From assembly GCF_001456935.1 (NCBI RefSeq), contig NZ_KQ758484.1:186001-250000 (forward strand): 64,000 nucleotides of DNA, read 5' to 3'. The DNA comes from [Bacillus] enclensis (lineage in GTDB: Bacteria > Bacillota > Bacilli > Bacillales > Bacillaceae_B). The translations under genes and the position numbers were made by a program. Below are positions 8,334 to 15,673 of the stretch, one piece after another; position 1 is the stretch's first letter; each line of letters opens with the position of its first letter. Under the pieces are notes generated by a model that searched no databases, was not told the origin of the DNA, and saw only the letters and a program-made list of their open reading frames with translations.

Positions 8334-9047
8334 CTACTCCCTCAAACCATCATTCCTGCGATCGATAAAAAGACTTCCATCTTCCTGCATCTCCATATAA
8401 AAAACATCGCTTCGATTCAATTGCAATTTGTCCAGCTGCATATCAATCCAATCTTTCGTCACTCCCACTTCCTTCAAGTTCTGTTCAACAACCTTGCCAT
8501 CCACGATTAATTCAGATGGTATGTACGTCGGTGGGGTTTTCACTATATTTTGATCCTCCCTCGTCACGGATTGATAAGCTGGCTTTAAGATAACAGACAG
8601 CTTGCCATCCGGTTCAAAGACGGCCGTTTCAACAGCTTTCATTGAAAACAACCCCTTCTCCCGCAGCATCATGCTTAAATCATCCATATTGAGATGCAGC
8701 TTTTTTAACGTGTCTTCAAGGATTTTCCCCTTCTTAATGACGATTAAAGGCTCACCATCAAGAACTACTCTCACTTTGGAAGACTTAAGACTGATGTATC
8801 CAACAAGGAAGCTCAAGAAGCTCCACCAGATCAAACTGGTCAGCCCGTTCAGAAAAGGTGTCCCCGATTCCCCTGCTATATCCGCTGCGATCGAACCGAT
8901 TGAAATACCGGTGATATAATTAAAAAAAGTCAGCTGGCTCAGCTGCTTTCTCCCCAGCAGCCGCGCGAGGAGCAACAATACCAGGAAACTTGCGGTTGAC
9001 CGGGAGATCATCTCCAGGAAATCAACATCCTGCACGTTCACGTTCAC
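8334..9047 (-). CDS. DUF421 membrane protein (YetF family)
   Basis: 237 residues with three membrane segments in the first 85 residues and a C-terminal soluble part of about 150 residues. It includes the VVLDGEPLIVIKKGKI and LKKLHLNMDDLSMMLREKG stretches typical of YetF/YdfS/YrbG proteins. Their function is poorly known; some relatives bear on spore germination or envelope properties. The start is GTG with AAAGGGGAAGG upstream. It follows the CBO0543-type membrane protein with no gap, so the two form an operon. Confidence 0.85.
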   Translation of the reverse strand: MNVNVQDVDFLEMISRSTASFLVLLLLARLLGRKQLSQLTFFNYITGISIGSIAADIAGESGTPFLNGLTSLIWWSFLSFLVGYISLKSSKVRVVLDGEPLIVIKKGKILEDTLKKLHLNMDDLSMMLREKGLFSMKAVETAVFEPDGKLSVILKPAYQSVTREDQNIVKTPPTYIPSELIVDGKVVEQNLKEVGVTKDWIDMQLDKLQLNRSDVFYMEMQEDGSLFIDRRNDGLRE

Positions 9048-9048
9048 G

Positions 9049-9525
9049 TTAACCTTCCCCTTTCATGGTTCCTTTCTCAATCCAGATAATGAACTTATAG
9101 AACAATACCAATAACAATAAAAGTATTGGATCTTCAATGGCAGAATACTCCCATTTCCACCAGCCGTATTGAAAATATCCCCATGGTTCAGGCAGTCTTG
9201 CCACCAACTCATAGATCAGCAGTCCTGCTGTCCATACTGCCACGTAGGAGAACTGCTTCAAAAACCCTTTTCCGAAGGGAAAAAAGTTGAGAAACAGGAT
9301 GTTCACAGGCGGCAGTAAGATAGTATGTCCCATCAACCCCTGCCAGCTGATCCCTTTACCGAAATACCAATAAGCCATATGCTTATATTCTACGATCAGG
9401 TCATGAGCCAGTTGAAAGGCAATCGTAAACGTCCATATATGCAGTTTATGGTTCCTTGTCAACCGGCCGCTGAAAAAATAAGCTGCCGAATTGAAAATGA
9501 TGATTGCTAGTATGAGTCCTATCAT
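9049..9525 (-). CDS. CBO0543-type integral membrane protein
   Basis: 158 residues with about five membrane segments and an aromatic-rich central loop (EPWGYFQYGWWKWEYS near 112-127). It resembles the CBO0543 family of small Firmicute membrane proteins, function unknown. AAAGGATAT precedes the ATG. It is the first gene of the pair with the DUF421 protein. Confidence 0.7.
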   Translation of the reverse strand: MIGLILAIIIFNSAAYFFSGRLTRNHKLHIWTFTIAFQLAHDLIVEYKHMAYWYFGKGISWQGLMGHTILLPPVNILFLNFFPFGKGFLKQFSYVAVWTAGLLIYELVARLPEPWGYFQYGWWKWEYSAIEDPILLLLLVLFYKFIIWIEKGTMKGEG

Positions 9526-9663
9526 TATAATATCCTTTACGAGCTATATTTCTTTTAGTATTAGACAAAATTTTACAATCATACTTTTTTTACAAATCTT
9601 CTTCAGTCTGCATACGAACTGCAGCGCGGTGAATCGATATTTTTTCAAAATAATATTTTCCTA

Positions 9664-9692
9664 TTGATTTATGGAAAGAGTTTTCTTATAAT
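9664..9692 (+). promoter_or_regulatory. SigA promoter for the PTS operon
   Basis: TTGATT, 17 bp, TATAAT. Transcription would start near 9699, giving a leader of about 165 bases that carries three cre-like sites. Confidence 0.75.
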
Positions 9693-9711
9693 AAGATTTA
9701 TCGAATTTTAG

Positions 9712-9725
9712 TGCAAACGGTTGCA
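9712..9725. promoter_or_regulatory. cre/LacI-type operator 1
   Basis: TGCAAACGGTTGCA satisfies the cre consensus TGNAANCGNWNNCA and is almost palindromic (6 of 7 pairs). It lies just downstream of the expected start site. The 18-base stretch TTAGTGCAAACGGTTGCA recurs inside the gene at 10002-10019. Confidence 0.7.
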
Positions 9726-9794
9726 TTTCATTGTATGTGTTCAGAGTACCCTACACTCAATTGCAATCCGGCTTTCATTTTTTATATTTAGAAA

Positions 9795-9808
9795 TGAAAA
9801 CGCACACA
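9795..9808. promoter_or_regulatory. cre-like site 2
   Basis: TGAAAACGCACACA fits every fixed position of TGNAANCGNWNNCA, the CcpA operator. Confidence 0.6.
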
Positions 9809-9816
9809 ATTATTTT

Positions 9817-9830
9817 TGAAAACGAATACA
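9817..9830. promoter_or_regulatory. cre-like site 3
   Basis: TGAAAACGAATACA fits every fixed position of the cre consensus, 22 bp after site 2 and 37 bp before the start codon. Confidence 0.6.
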
Positions 9831-9866
9831 CAATAGATATTGGTATTAAAGGAGGAAACAGGGATT

Positions 9867-11501
9867 ATGAAGAATTTAATGTCATTTGATTTCTGGCAGA
9901 AATTCGGTAAGGCACTGCTTGTTGTCGTGGCTGTTATGCCTGCTGCAGGAATCATGATTTCGATCGGTAAATTGATCGGTATGACGGGTGGAGACATCAC
10001 GTTAGTGCAAACGGTTGCAAGAGTAATGGAAGACATCGGTTGGGGGATCATCACCAATTTACATATCCTCTTCGCCGTCGCCATCGGGGGATCTTGGGCC
10101 AAGGAGCGTGCCGGCGGGGCGTTCGCGGCACTCATCGCTTTCATCCTGATCAACCGCATCACCGGGGCGATTTTCGGAGTGAACGGTGACATGCTTGCCG
10201 ACCCGGAAGCAACCGTTTCTTCCCTATTCGGACAGACATTGATTGTATCTGACTATTTTACATCAGTTCTTGGTGCACCTGCCTTGAACATGGGTGTGTT
10301 CGTCGGGATCATCTCAGGTTTCCTGGGAGCGAATCTTTTCAACAAATATTACAACTTTGATAAACTGCCGGACGCTCTTTCGTTCTTTAACGGTAAGCGT
10401 TTCGTGCCATTCGTGGTGATCGGCGGATCGGTCATTACAGCGATTGCACTATCCATCGTCTGGCCGTTCATCCAGGGAGCCCTGAACGATTTCGGTCAAT
10501 GGATTGCGACTTCACGCAACAGTGCACCGATCATCGCACCATTCATTTTCGGTGCCATGGAACGTCTGCTGCTGCCATTCGGACTTCACCATATGCTGAC
10601 GGTTCCAATCAACTACACCGAGCTTGGCGGAACTTATAAGATTCTCACCGGATCGAATGCAGGTTCAACGGTAGCCGGACAAGATCCATTGTGGCTTGCC
10701 TGGATCGCCGATTTGAACAATTTCCTTAAAGCCGGGGATACAGAAAGCTACAAGCAATTATTGAATGACGTAACACCTGCACGTTTCAAAGTGGGTCAGA
10801 TGATCTTATCATCAGCTGCCCTCATCGGTATCGCATTCGCGATGTACAGAAACGTCGACCAGGATAAAAAGAAAAAATACAAATCCATGTTCTTCTCAGC
10901 TGGTCTTGCTGTCTTCTTGACAGGTGTGACCGAGCCGATTGAATTCATGTTCATGTTCGCTGCTCCCCTTCTATACGTTGTGTACGCCATCATGACAGGT
11001 CTTGCGTTCGCGATTGTCGATATCATCAACATCCGCGTCCACTCATTCGGATCGATCGAGCTGTTGACGCGTGTTCCGATGATCGTCAAAGCCGGACTCT
11101 GGATGGACCTTGTCAACTTCGTCATTGCTTGTCTTGTCTTCTTCTTCCTGAACTTCGGGGTTGCCAACTTCCTGATCAAGAAGTTCAATTTTCCGACACC
11201 GGGACGCAACGGCAACTATATCGAAGACGAAGCAGCAGCCGGAAGTTCTGCTGTGAAAAAAGATTCCATCGCCCCGCAGATCGTCGCTTTACTCGGCGGC
11301 CAGGAAAACATCGTGGACGTCGATGCATGCATGACCCGCCTTCGTGTCACCGTTAAAGACACTGACACTGTCGGCACCGAAGCTGAATGGAAACAGAATG
11401 GAGCACTCGGACTGATCCTGAAGGATAAAGGCGTACAAGCCATCTACGGTCCTAAAGCAGACGTCATCAAATCCGATATCCAGGACCTGCTTGGAGCGTA
11501 A
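9867..11501 (+). CDS. PTS transporter subunit IICB, glucose/maltose (MalX/PtsG) type
   Basis: 544-residue phosphotransferase permease with IIC first and IIB last. IIC covers about residues 1-430 with some ten membrane helices; the signature FGAMERLLLPFGLHHML is near residue 230 and the GVTEPIEFMFMF loop near 350. IIB covers about 460-544 with phosphorylated Cys488 in DACMTRLRV. It imports and phosphorylates a sugar, probably glucose or an alpha-glucoside; no IIA is encoded here, so it must share one. The ATG at 9867 has AAAGGAGG 11 bases upstream; an upstream in-frame start at 9840 lies before that site. Several cre-like operators indicate catabolite control or a LacI-type repressor. Confidence 0.88.
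   Translation: MKNLMSFDFWQKFGKALLVVVAVMPAAGIMISIGKLIGMTGGDITLVQTVARVMEDIGWGIITNLHILFAVAIGGSWAKERAGGAFAALIAFILINRITGAIFGVNGDMLADPEATVSSLFGQTLIVSDYFTSVLGAPALNMGVFVGIISGFLGANLFNKYYNFDKLPDALSFFNGKRFVPFVVIGGSVITAIALSIVWPFIQGALNDFGQWIATSRNSAPIIAPFIFGAMERLLLPFGLHHMLTVPINYTELGGTYKILTGSNAGSTVAGQDPLWLAWIADLNNFLKAGDTESYKQLLNDVTPARFKVGQMILSSAALIGIAFAMYRNVDQDKKKKYKSMFFSAGLAVFLTGVTEPIEFMFMFAAPLLYVVYAIMTGLAFAIVDIINIRVHSFGSIELLTRVPMIVKAGLWMDLVNFVIACLVFFFLNFGVANFLIKKFNFPTPGRNGNYIEDEAAAGSSAVKKDSIAPQIVALLGGQENIVDVDACMTRLRVTVKDTDTVGTEAEWKQNGALGLILKDKGVQAIYGPKADVIKSDIQDLLGA
10006..10019. promoter_or_regulatory. Intragenic copy of the cre/LacI-type operator
   Basis: TGCAAACGGTTGCA within codons 47-51 of the PTS gene, identical to the operator at 9712 over 18 bases. 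The spacing is 294 bp, 28 turns of B-DNA, which would suit a looped repressor. Confidence 0.55.
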
Positions 11502-11504
11502 TTG

Positions 11505-12296
11505 ATGAAACTGCTGACATTGAACTGCCACTCCTGGCAGGAAGACAACCAGCTTGAAAAGATATCGATCCTGGCTCATGCTATCGCAGAGAAATCCTAC
11601 GATGTCATCGCGCTTCAGGAAGTCAGCCAGCTGACCGAAAGCGAGACAGTATCGGGCCTTGTAAAAAAAGACAATTTCGCCCTTGTATTGCTTGATGAAC
11701 TTAATAAGCTGGGCGTCGCCGATTACCAGATCGTCTGGGATTTCGCTCATATCGGCTATGATGTCTACGAAGAAGGCGTCGCGATTTTGACAAAGCATGA
11801 TATCGTCGAAGAACACCGCTTCTTCATATCCAAAAGTCACGACCAGTCCTACTGGAAGACCCGCAAGATCGTCGGGGCGACGATTTCCTATCACGGCCGC
11901 CCCCTTTCCTTCTACTCCTGCCATATCGGCTGGTGGAAGGATGAGGAGGAGCCGTTTCGATATCAGGCCGATTCACTGCTGGAACAGATCACGGCTGAGT
12001 CCCCTTCCTTTTTGATGGGAGACTTCAACAACAACGCTTACATCCGCGATGAAGGCTATGATTATCTTTTATCAAAAGATCTTGTAGACACCTATGAGCT
12101 TGCCGCTGAACGTGATGACGGTGTCACCGTCGAAGGCGAAATTGCCGGATGGGACGAAAATAAAACGAATTTACGAATCGATTTGGTCCTGGCTAGTGAA
12201 GAAGTGGATGTGCGATCATCCAACGTTATTTTCAACGGTAACAACAAACCTGTCGTGTCGGATCATTATGGGATTGAAGTGCATATTAACATGTGA
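11505..12296 (+). CDS. Endonuclease/exonuclease/phosphatase family protein
   Basis: 263 residues of the EEP fold (DNase I, sphingomyelinase, inositol phosphatase). Visible metal and catalytic motifs are LNCHSWQ at the start, ALQEVSQ near 36-42, GDFNNNAY near 172-179 and the C-terminal SDHYGIEV near 252. There is no signal peptide, so it is cytoplasmic, which argues against a secreted sphingomyelinase. It starts 3 bases after the PTS stop (ATG at 11505, or TTG at 11502) and is co-transcribed with it. Cleavage of a phosphorylated or phosphodiester compound linked to the imported sugar is possible but unproven. Confidence 0.82.
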   Translation: MKLLTLNCHSWQEDNQLEKISILAHAIAEKSYDVIALQEVSQLTESETVSGLVKKDNFALVLLDELNKLGVADYQIVWDFAHIGYDVYEEGVAILTKHDIVEEHRFFISKSHDQSYWKTRKIVGATISYHGRPLSFYSCHIGWWKDEEEPFRYQADSLLEQITAESPSFLMGDFNNNAYIRDEGYDYLLSKDLVDTYELAAERDDGVTVEGEIAGWDENKTNLRIDLVLASEEVDVRSSNVIFNGNNKPVVSDHYGIEVHINM

Positions 12297-12297
12297 A

Positions 12298-12340
12298 AGA
12301 AGAAGTCCGGAGTTCCACGCTCCGGGCTTCTTCTTATTTT
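12298..12340 (+). terminator. Terminator after the PTS operon
   Basis: Long stem AGAAGAAGTCCGGAG / CTCCGGGCTTCTTCT followed by TATTTT. Confidence 0.85.
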
Positions 12341-12362
12341 GACTGGAGCGTTCAATCGATTT

Positions 12363-12387
12363 GTTTAATCCAGTGTTCAAGGGGTAA
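12363..12387 (+). promoter_or_regulatory. SigmaB promoter for the yflT-like gene
   Basis: GTTTAA, 13 bp, GGGTAA closely matches the sigmaB consensus GTTTAA-N12-15-GGGWAW and lies 25 bp before the start codon. Confidence 0.8.
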
Positions 12388-12412
12388 GTGTCCTTCTAAG
12401 GAGGTAATTCCA

Positions 12413-12754
12413 ATGAATCCTATTTTCAAACTGTTTCATAACGATGAACACTTAAGTGAATCAATCGACAAACTCAAAAAGAATGGCGTCAGTGAAGATG
12501 ACATTTATATGCTTGCCCATGATAATGACCATGTCCGGCGTGCCAGAAAAAGCAATGATGCCAATAAGATCGGGGTCAGTGTAACAGGAGTCGGCACTGC
12601 TACCAAAAATATATTCAGAGGAAAGTCTGATAAACTGATTTCGAAAATGAAAGAAATCGGATTTGAACAATCGAAGGCTCAAAAGCTGGAAGAGGAATTA
12701 GACAAAGGTAAGACATTATTAGTCGTCAAAAATGAAGATGAGGTCGAATTTTAA
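12413..12754 (+). CDS. YflT/GSP17M-type general stress protein
   Basis: 113 residues of the YflT (general stress protein 17M) family: an N-terminal half KLFHNDEHLSESIDKLKKNG with alternating strands and helices and a C-terminal helix rich in Lys and Glu ending KTLLVVKNEDEVEF. The molecular role is unknown. In B. subtilis yflT belongs to the sigmaB regulon, in line with the sigmaB promoter seen here. The ATG has AAGGAGG 8 bases upstream; the in-frame extension to 12293 overlaps the upstream terminator and is not used. Confidence 0.85.
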   Translation: MNPIFKLFHNDEHLSESIDKLKKNGVSEDDIYMLAHDNDHVRRARKSNDANKIGVSVTGVGTATKNIFRGKSDKLISKMKEIGFEQSKAQKLEEELDKGKTLLVVKNEDEVEF

Positions 12755-12779
12755 AGATGCAACTCAAAGTCAGCAGTAC

Positions 12780-12826
12780 AAAAGCCGGACACTCCTCACA
12801 GGGAGCATCCGGCTTTTCGATTTTAA
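12780..12826. terminator. Bidirectional terminator
   Basis: AAAGCCGGA / TCCGGCTTTT with an inner CTCC/GGGAG stem, between the convergent yflT-like gene and the gene ending at 12839. Confidence 0.85.
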
Positions 12827-12838
12827 ATGTTCAGCTGT

Positions 12839-13312
12839 CTATCCTTCAACGGTTTCGTCACAATCTCCTATAAAGGTTTGCGGAGTAATTTCCGCATTGA
12901 ATGTTGTAGAAAACGAACTGCCATTATTTGATGCTTCAATCGTAACATCAGCGGTATCATCAGGCAGAATTGTATAAGAAAAATTCACAATATACTCACC
13001 AGTTGGCATCACGTTTCCATTTTGTTGTGCAGTACCGTTCACCATGAAGGCAACAGTATTATCTTCACACGAAATCATCCCGCGTCTGCCCATGGTAAAA
13101 TTGATTGTGGTCCCCGGAGGCCCTCCGAAGTCAATAGTAAAGTTATTTACTGCAGGGTTACAGTTTGGTCCACCGGTAAAGCATTGTTCAGCAGAAAAAT
13201 TGATCGTTTCCGTGAACATTTGCGGATCTCCTCCATCAACGACTACCTGCGCCGTTGCGTCGGTTGCTTCAATGCCTAACCTATACTTACAAGTACATTC
13301 ATTAAGACCCAT
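12839..13312 (-). CDS. Hypothetical beta-rich cysteine-containing protein
   Basis: 157 residues, not recognised. No signal peptide or membrane helix. It starts MGLNECTCKYRLGIEATD and is rich in Thr, Asn, Gly and aromatic residues in an alternating pattern (FTIDFGGPPGTTINFTMG near 58-75), so probably a beta sandwich. It has six cysteines: a CTC pair at the N-terminus, ones near 44, 51 and 82, and one near the C-terminus (GDCDE). A self-assembling spore-surface or appendage protein is one possibility, as such proteins can be leaderless and disulfide-linked, but no named family is visible. GGGGGTGAGG lies before the ATG. Confidence 0.7.
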   Translation of the reverse strand: MGLNECTCKYRLGIEATDATAQVVVDGGDPQMFTETINFSAEQCFTGGPNCNPAVNNFTIDFGGPPGTTINFTMGRRGMISCEDNTVAFMVNGTAQQNGNVMPTGEYIVNFSYTILPDDTADVTIEASNNGSSFSTTFNAEITPQTFIGDCDETVEG

Positions 13313-13599
13313 TCATCCTCACCCCCTTTTTCTCAGAATACTTCATTATATGAACTTAACCATTTCGTTGATTGGGACATATTAGCAGTGACTTCAACCA
13401 TTTATTACAGAATAATCATCTATTCCCTCTCGATTTGCGGACGAACATCCCTACAAGCTGGTTTTCATGTCTGGACGTTTGCTTGTCAGGTAAGAATTCG
13501 TTACCAACCCCCGTTCCCAGCAAAATTTTGAAACCTCCCCCACTCCTCATCCGTATATAAACCATACACAGAAATAGACCTTTGAAAGGGGAACATACA

Positions 13600-15279
13600 T
13601 TGGGTAATATATTATTATTTTCAGTGATTGTCGGATTGATCATGGCGCTGCTCCTGGTCCCGGTCACTTTTACAAAAAAGAAAGAAGGCAAAGCGAATCC
13701 TTCCGTGGTCGGGATGATCGCTGCCACCATGATCATTACGGTCATCGGTGCCTTCATTTTCTATTACATGACGAACCTCGACCGCAACTTTACGTCGATG
13801 TGGATCTTGTTCATCATTGCGGCAGGTGCCGGAGCTGCTTTTGCAGCCGGTAAGGAGCGCATGATCAAAGGAGCGATTTTCCTCATCGGCCTTGGTGTCG
13901 GTGCCTACTTCCTGACTGCATTCGTATTCAATGCCGATGAGAAGTATCAATCGGCCAAAATGGATGTGAAAACGGAAATCCAAGCATTTGATGAAAATGA
14001 AACACCAGCGAGCGTACCTCCGCAATTTGCACGCAACAAAATGAAAAAAGCATTTGGGCAAGTACCGAATACAAGCTATTATGAACTCGGGAGCCTGCAA
14101 ATCCAAAAGGTCGACGGTGAGTATGTCTACATCGCACCGGTCGAATTCTCCGGATTCTTCAAATGGATCAAAGGAGACGAAACACCTGGTTACTTCACGC
14201 TGAGTGCTACCGATTCATCAGCGAATCCTAAATTCATGAAGGAAGAAATGACCTATACTCCATCTTCTTTCTTCAATAAGAATATTGAGCGTCATATCCG
14301 GATGCAGTATCCAAAATATATTTTCAACGGTGATCCGCAGCTCGAAATCAACGATGAGGGCAAACCGTTCTATATCCGCACGTACGGGGACTTCATCTCT
14401 GCACGTAACGGATTTGAAGCGAAAGGGATTGTCGTTGTCGATCCTCAGAACGGAGAGACGAAATCCTATAAACTGAGTGAATCCCCTGACTTTATAGACG
14501 GGGCGGTGTCGCCGGAAACGGTCAGCCTGCAGAACAGCTACTTCGGTAACTACGTCCAGGGCTTCTGGAACAGCGTTTTCGGTAAATCGGAAGTAAAGCT
14601 GCCGTCTGATGAAGGAACCGAAGCGAATGTCAGCCCTATTTTCACCGAAGACGGCGAAATGTACTACTTCACTGATTTCACGTCTCCGAAAGAAGGCGTC
14701 GATTCAATGCTCGGGTACTCCCTGACCAACTCACGTACAGGCGAGGCAACATTCTATACAGGTAACCTCGAAGAGTCTTATATGGATTCACAGGGTGCCC
14801 TGCAGATCATCCAGAAGAAATTCATCGAGAAAAAATGGGACGGTGAAATGCCGGTTCTATATAACTTCTTCGGTGAAGCAAGCTGGCTGACACCGGTTCT
14901 TGACGCGAATGGCTTCCTGCAAAACTACTTCATCGTATCAGCAGCGAATCCGGAGATTTCCGCCTATGCAGATACGCCGAACCAGGCCATCAAGAAATAC
15001 AAAACCGCCCTGCAAAAAGGCGGCGGCACAGTAGACGGCAGCTCCAAGGCTGAAGAAAAGCAAGCAGCCGGAACCGTCGTACGCGTATACAAAGAAAAGG
15101 TCGGTGACTACACGGCTGTCTCCTTCCTGTTGGATAACGGCAAGAACTACCTCGTTTCTTCCGAGCTCAGCCCGCTGGCGATATACCTGAAGGAAAAAGA
15201 CAAAGTGAGCGTCACTTTCATGGATACAGGCGAGAGCTTCCTGCCGGTGAAGGCATTGAAGATTGAGGGATTGGAATAA
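13600..15279 (+). CDS. Large membrane-anchored hypothetical protein
   Basis: 559 residues, not recognised. Four membrane helices fill residues 1-110 (GNILLFSVIVGLIMALLLVP; MIAATMIITVIGAFIFYY; two more around 65-108). The remaining 450 residues are probably outside the membrane: strongly alternating sequence, many Tyr/Phe-Gly pairs and a small domain after about residue 495 (GTVVRVYKEKVGDYTAVSFLLDNG) that looks like an OB or SH3 barrel. The TTG at 13600 is placed 8-9 bases after AAAGGGGAA. It stands alone between terminators; role unknown. Confidence 0.8.
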   Translation: MGNILLFSVIVGLIMALLLVPVTFTKKKEGKANPSVVGMIAATMIITVIGAFIFYYMTNLDRNFTSMWILFIIAAGAGAAFAAGKERMIKGAIFLIGLGVGAYFLTAFVFNADEKYQSAKMDVKTEIQAFDENETPASVPPQFARNKMKKAFGQVPNTSYYELGSLQIQKVDGEYVYIAPVEFSGFFKWIKGDETPGYFTLSATDSSANPKFMKEEMTYTPSSFFNKNIERHIRMQYPKYIFNGDPQLEINDEGKPFYIRTYGDFISARNGFEAKGIVVVDPQNGETKSYKLSESPDFIDGAVSPETVSLQNSYFGNYVQGFWNSVFGKSEVKLPSDEGTEANVSPIFTEDGEMYYFTDFTSPKEGVDSMLGYSLTNSRTGEATFYTGNLEESYMDSQGALQIIQKKFIEKKWDGEMPVLYNFFGEASWLTPVLDANGFLQNYFIVSAANPEISAYADTPNQAIKKYKTALQKGGGTVDGSSKAEEKQAAGTVVRVYKEKVGDYTAVSFLLDNGKNYLVSSELSPLAIYLKEKDKVSVTFMDTGESFLPVKALKIEGLE

Positions 15280-15285
15280 AAAGCT

Positions 15286-15319
15286 AAGGACGAAACCTGA
15301 AATGGGTTTCGTCCTTTTT
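15286..15319 (+). terminator. Terminator
   Basis: AAGGACGAAACC / GGGTTTCGTCC then TTTTT after the gene ending at 15279. Confidence 0.9.
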
Positions 15320-15610
15320 GATTTGATTGATTTTCTTCTCTCACCATCCAAACGTCCCCCCCCACCCCCGCCGTCACGACCGGCTTGCCGCCCTGCACTC
15401 AATTCATATTCACTGAATTGAGGATAAAGGAGGACGGCTGTGGATGCTTCATTCATATCTCATCTTCCTCTCATTTTCCTTTCATCTAAGATACCTTTTA
15501 ATGCTTATTATTTTAACATAAATACCCAATCAGACCAGGTAAAATTACCTACTACAAATTCCCCTCCATCCCTTTCTCACTAACAAAATATAAATCTTTC
15601 CTCCCTCTCC
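15320..15610. other. Intergenic region with no gene seen
   Basis: Contains a C-tract near 15355-15368 and a small hairpin CAATTCA/TGAATTG at 15400-15420. Otherwise AT-rich DNA before the operon promoter. Confidence 0.5.
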
Positions 15611-15636
15611 GTTTACTCATTCTGTATAAGTGGTAA
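15611..15636 (+). promoter_or_regulatory. SigmaB-type promoter for the pox-cta operon
   Basis: GTTTAC, 14 bp, TGGTAA, 37 bp before the start codon. B. subtilis ydaP, the homologue of the first gene, is a general stress gene under sigmaB. Confidence 0.65.
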
Positions 15637-15673
15637 CGAATTACAAAAACCAAATTTTTGGAGGATGATAGAA

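Noticed and set aside
15355-15368. C-tract as a phase-variable switch
   Set aside because: It lies between a terminator and the next promoter, over 200 bp from either, and outside any gene.
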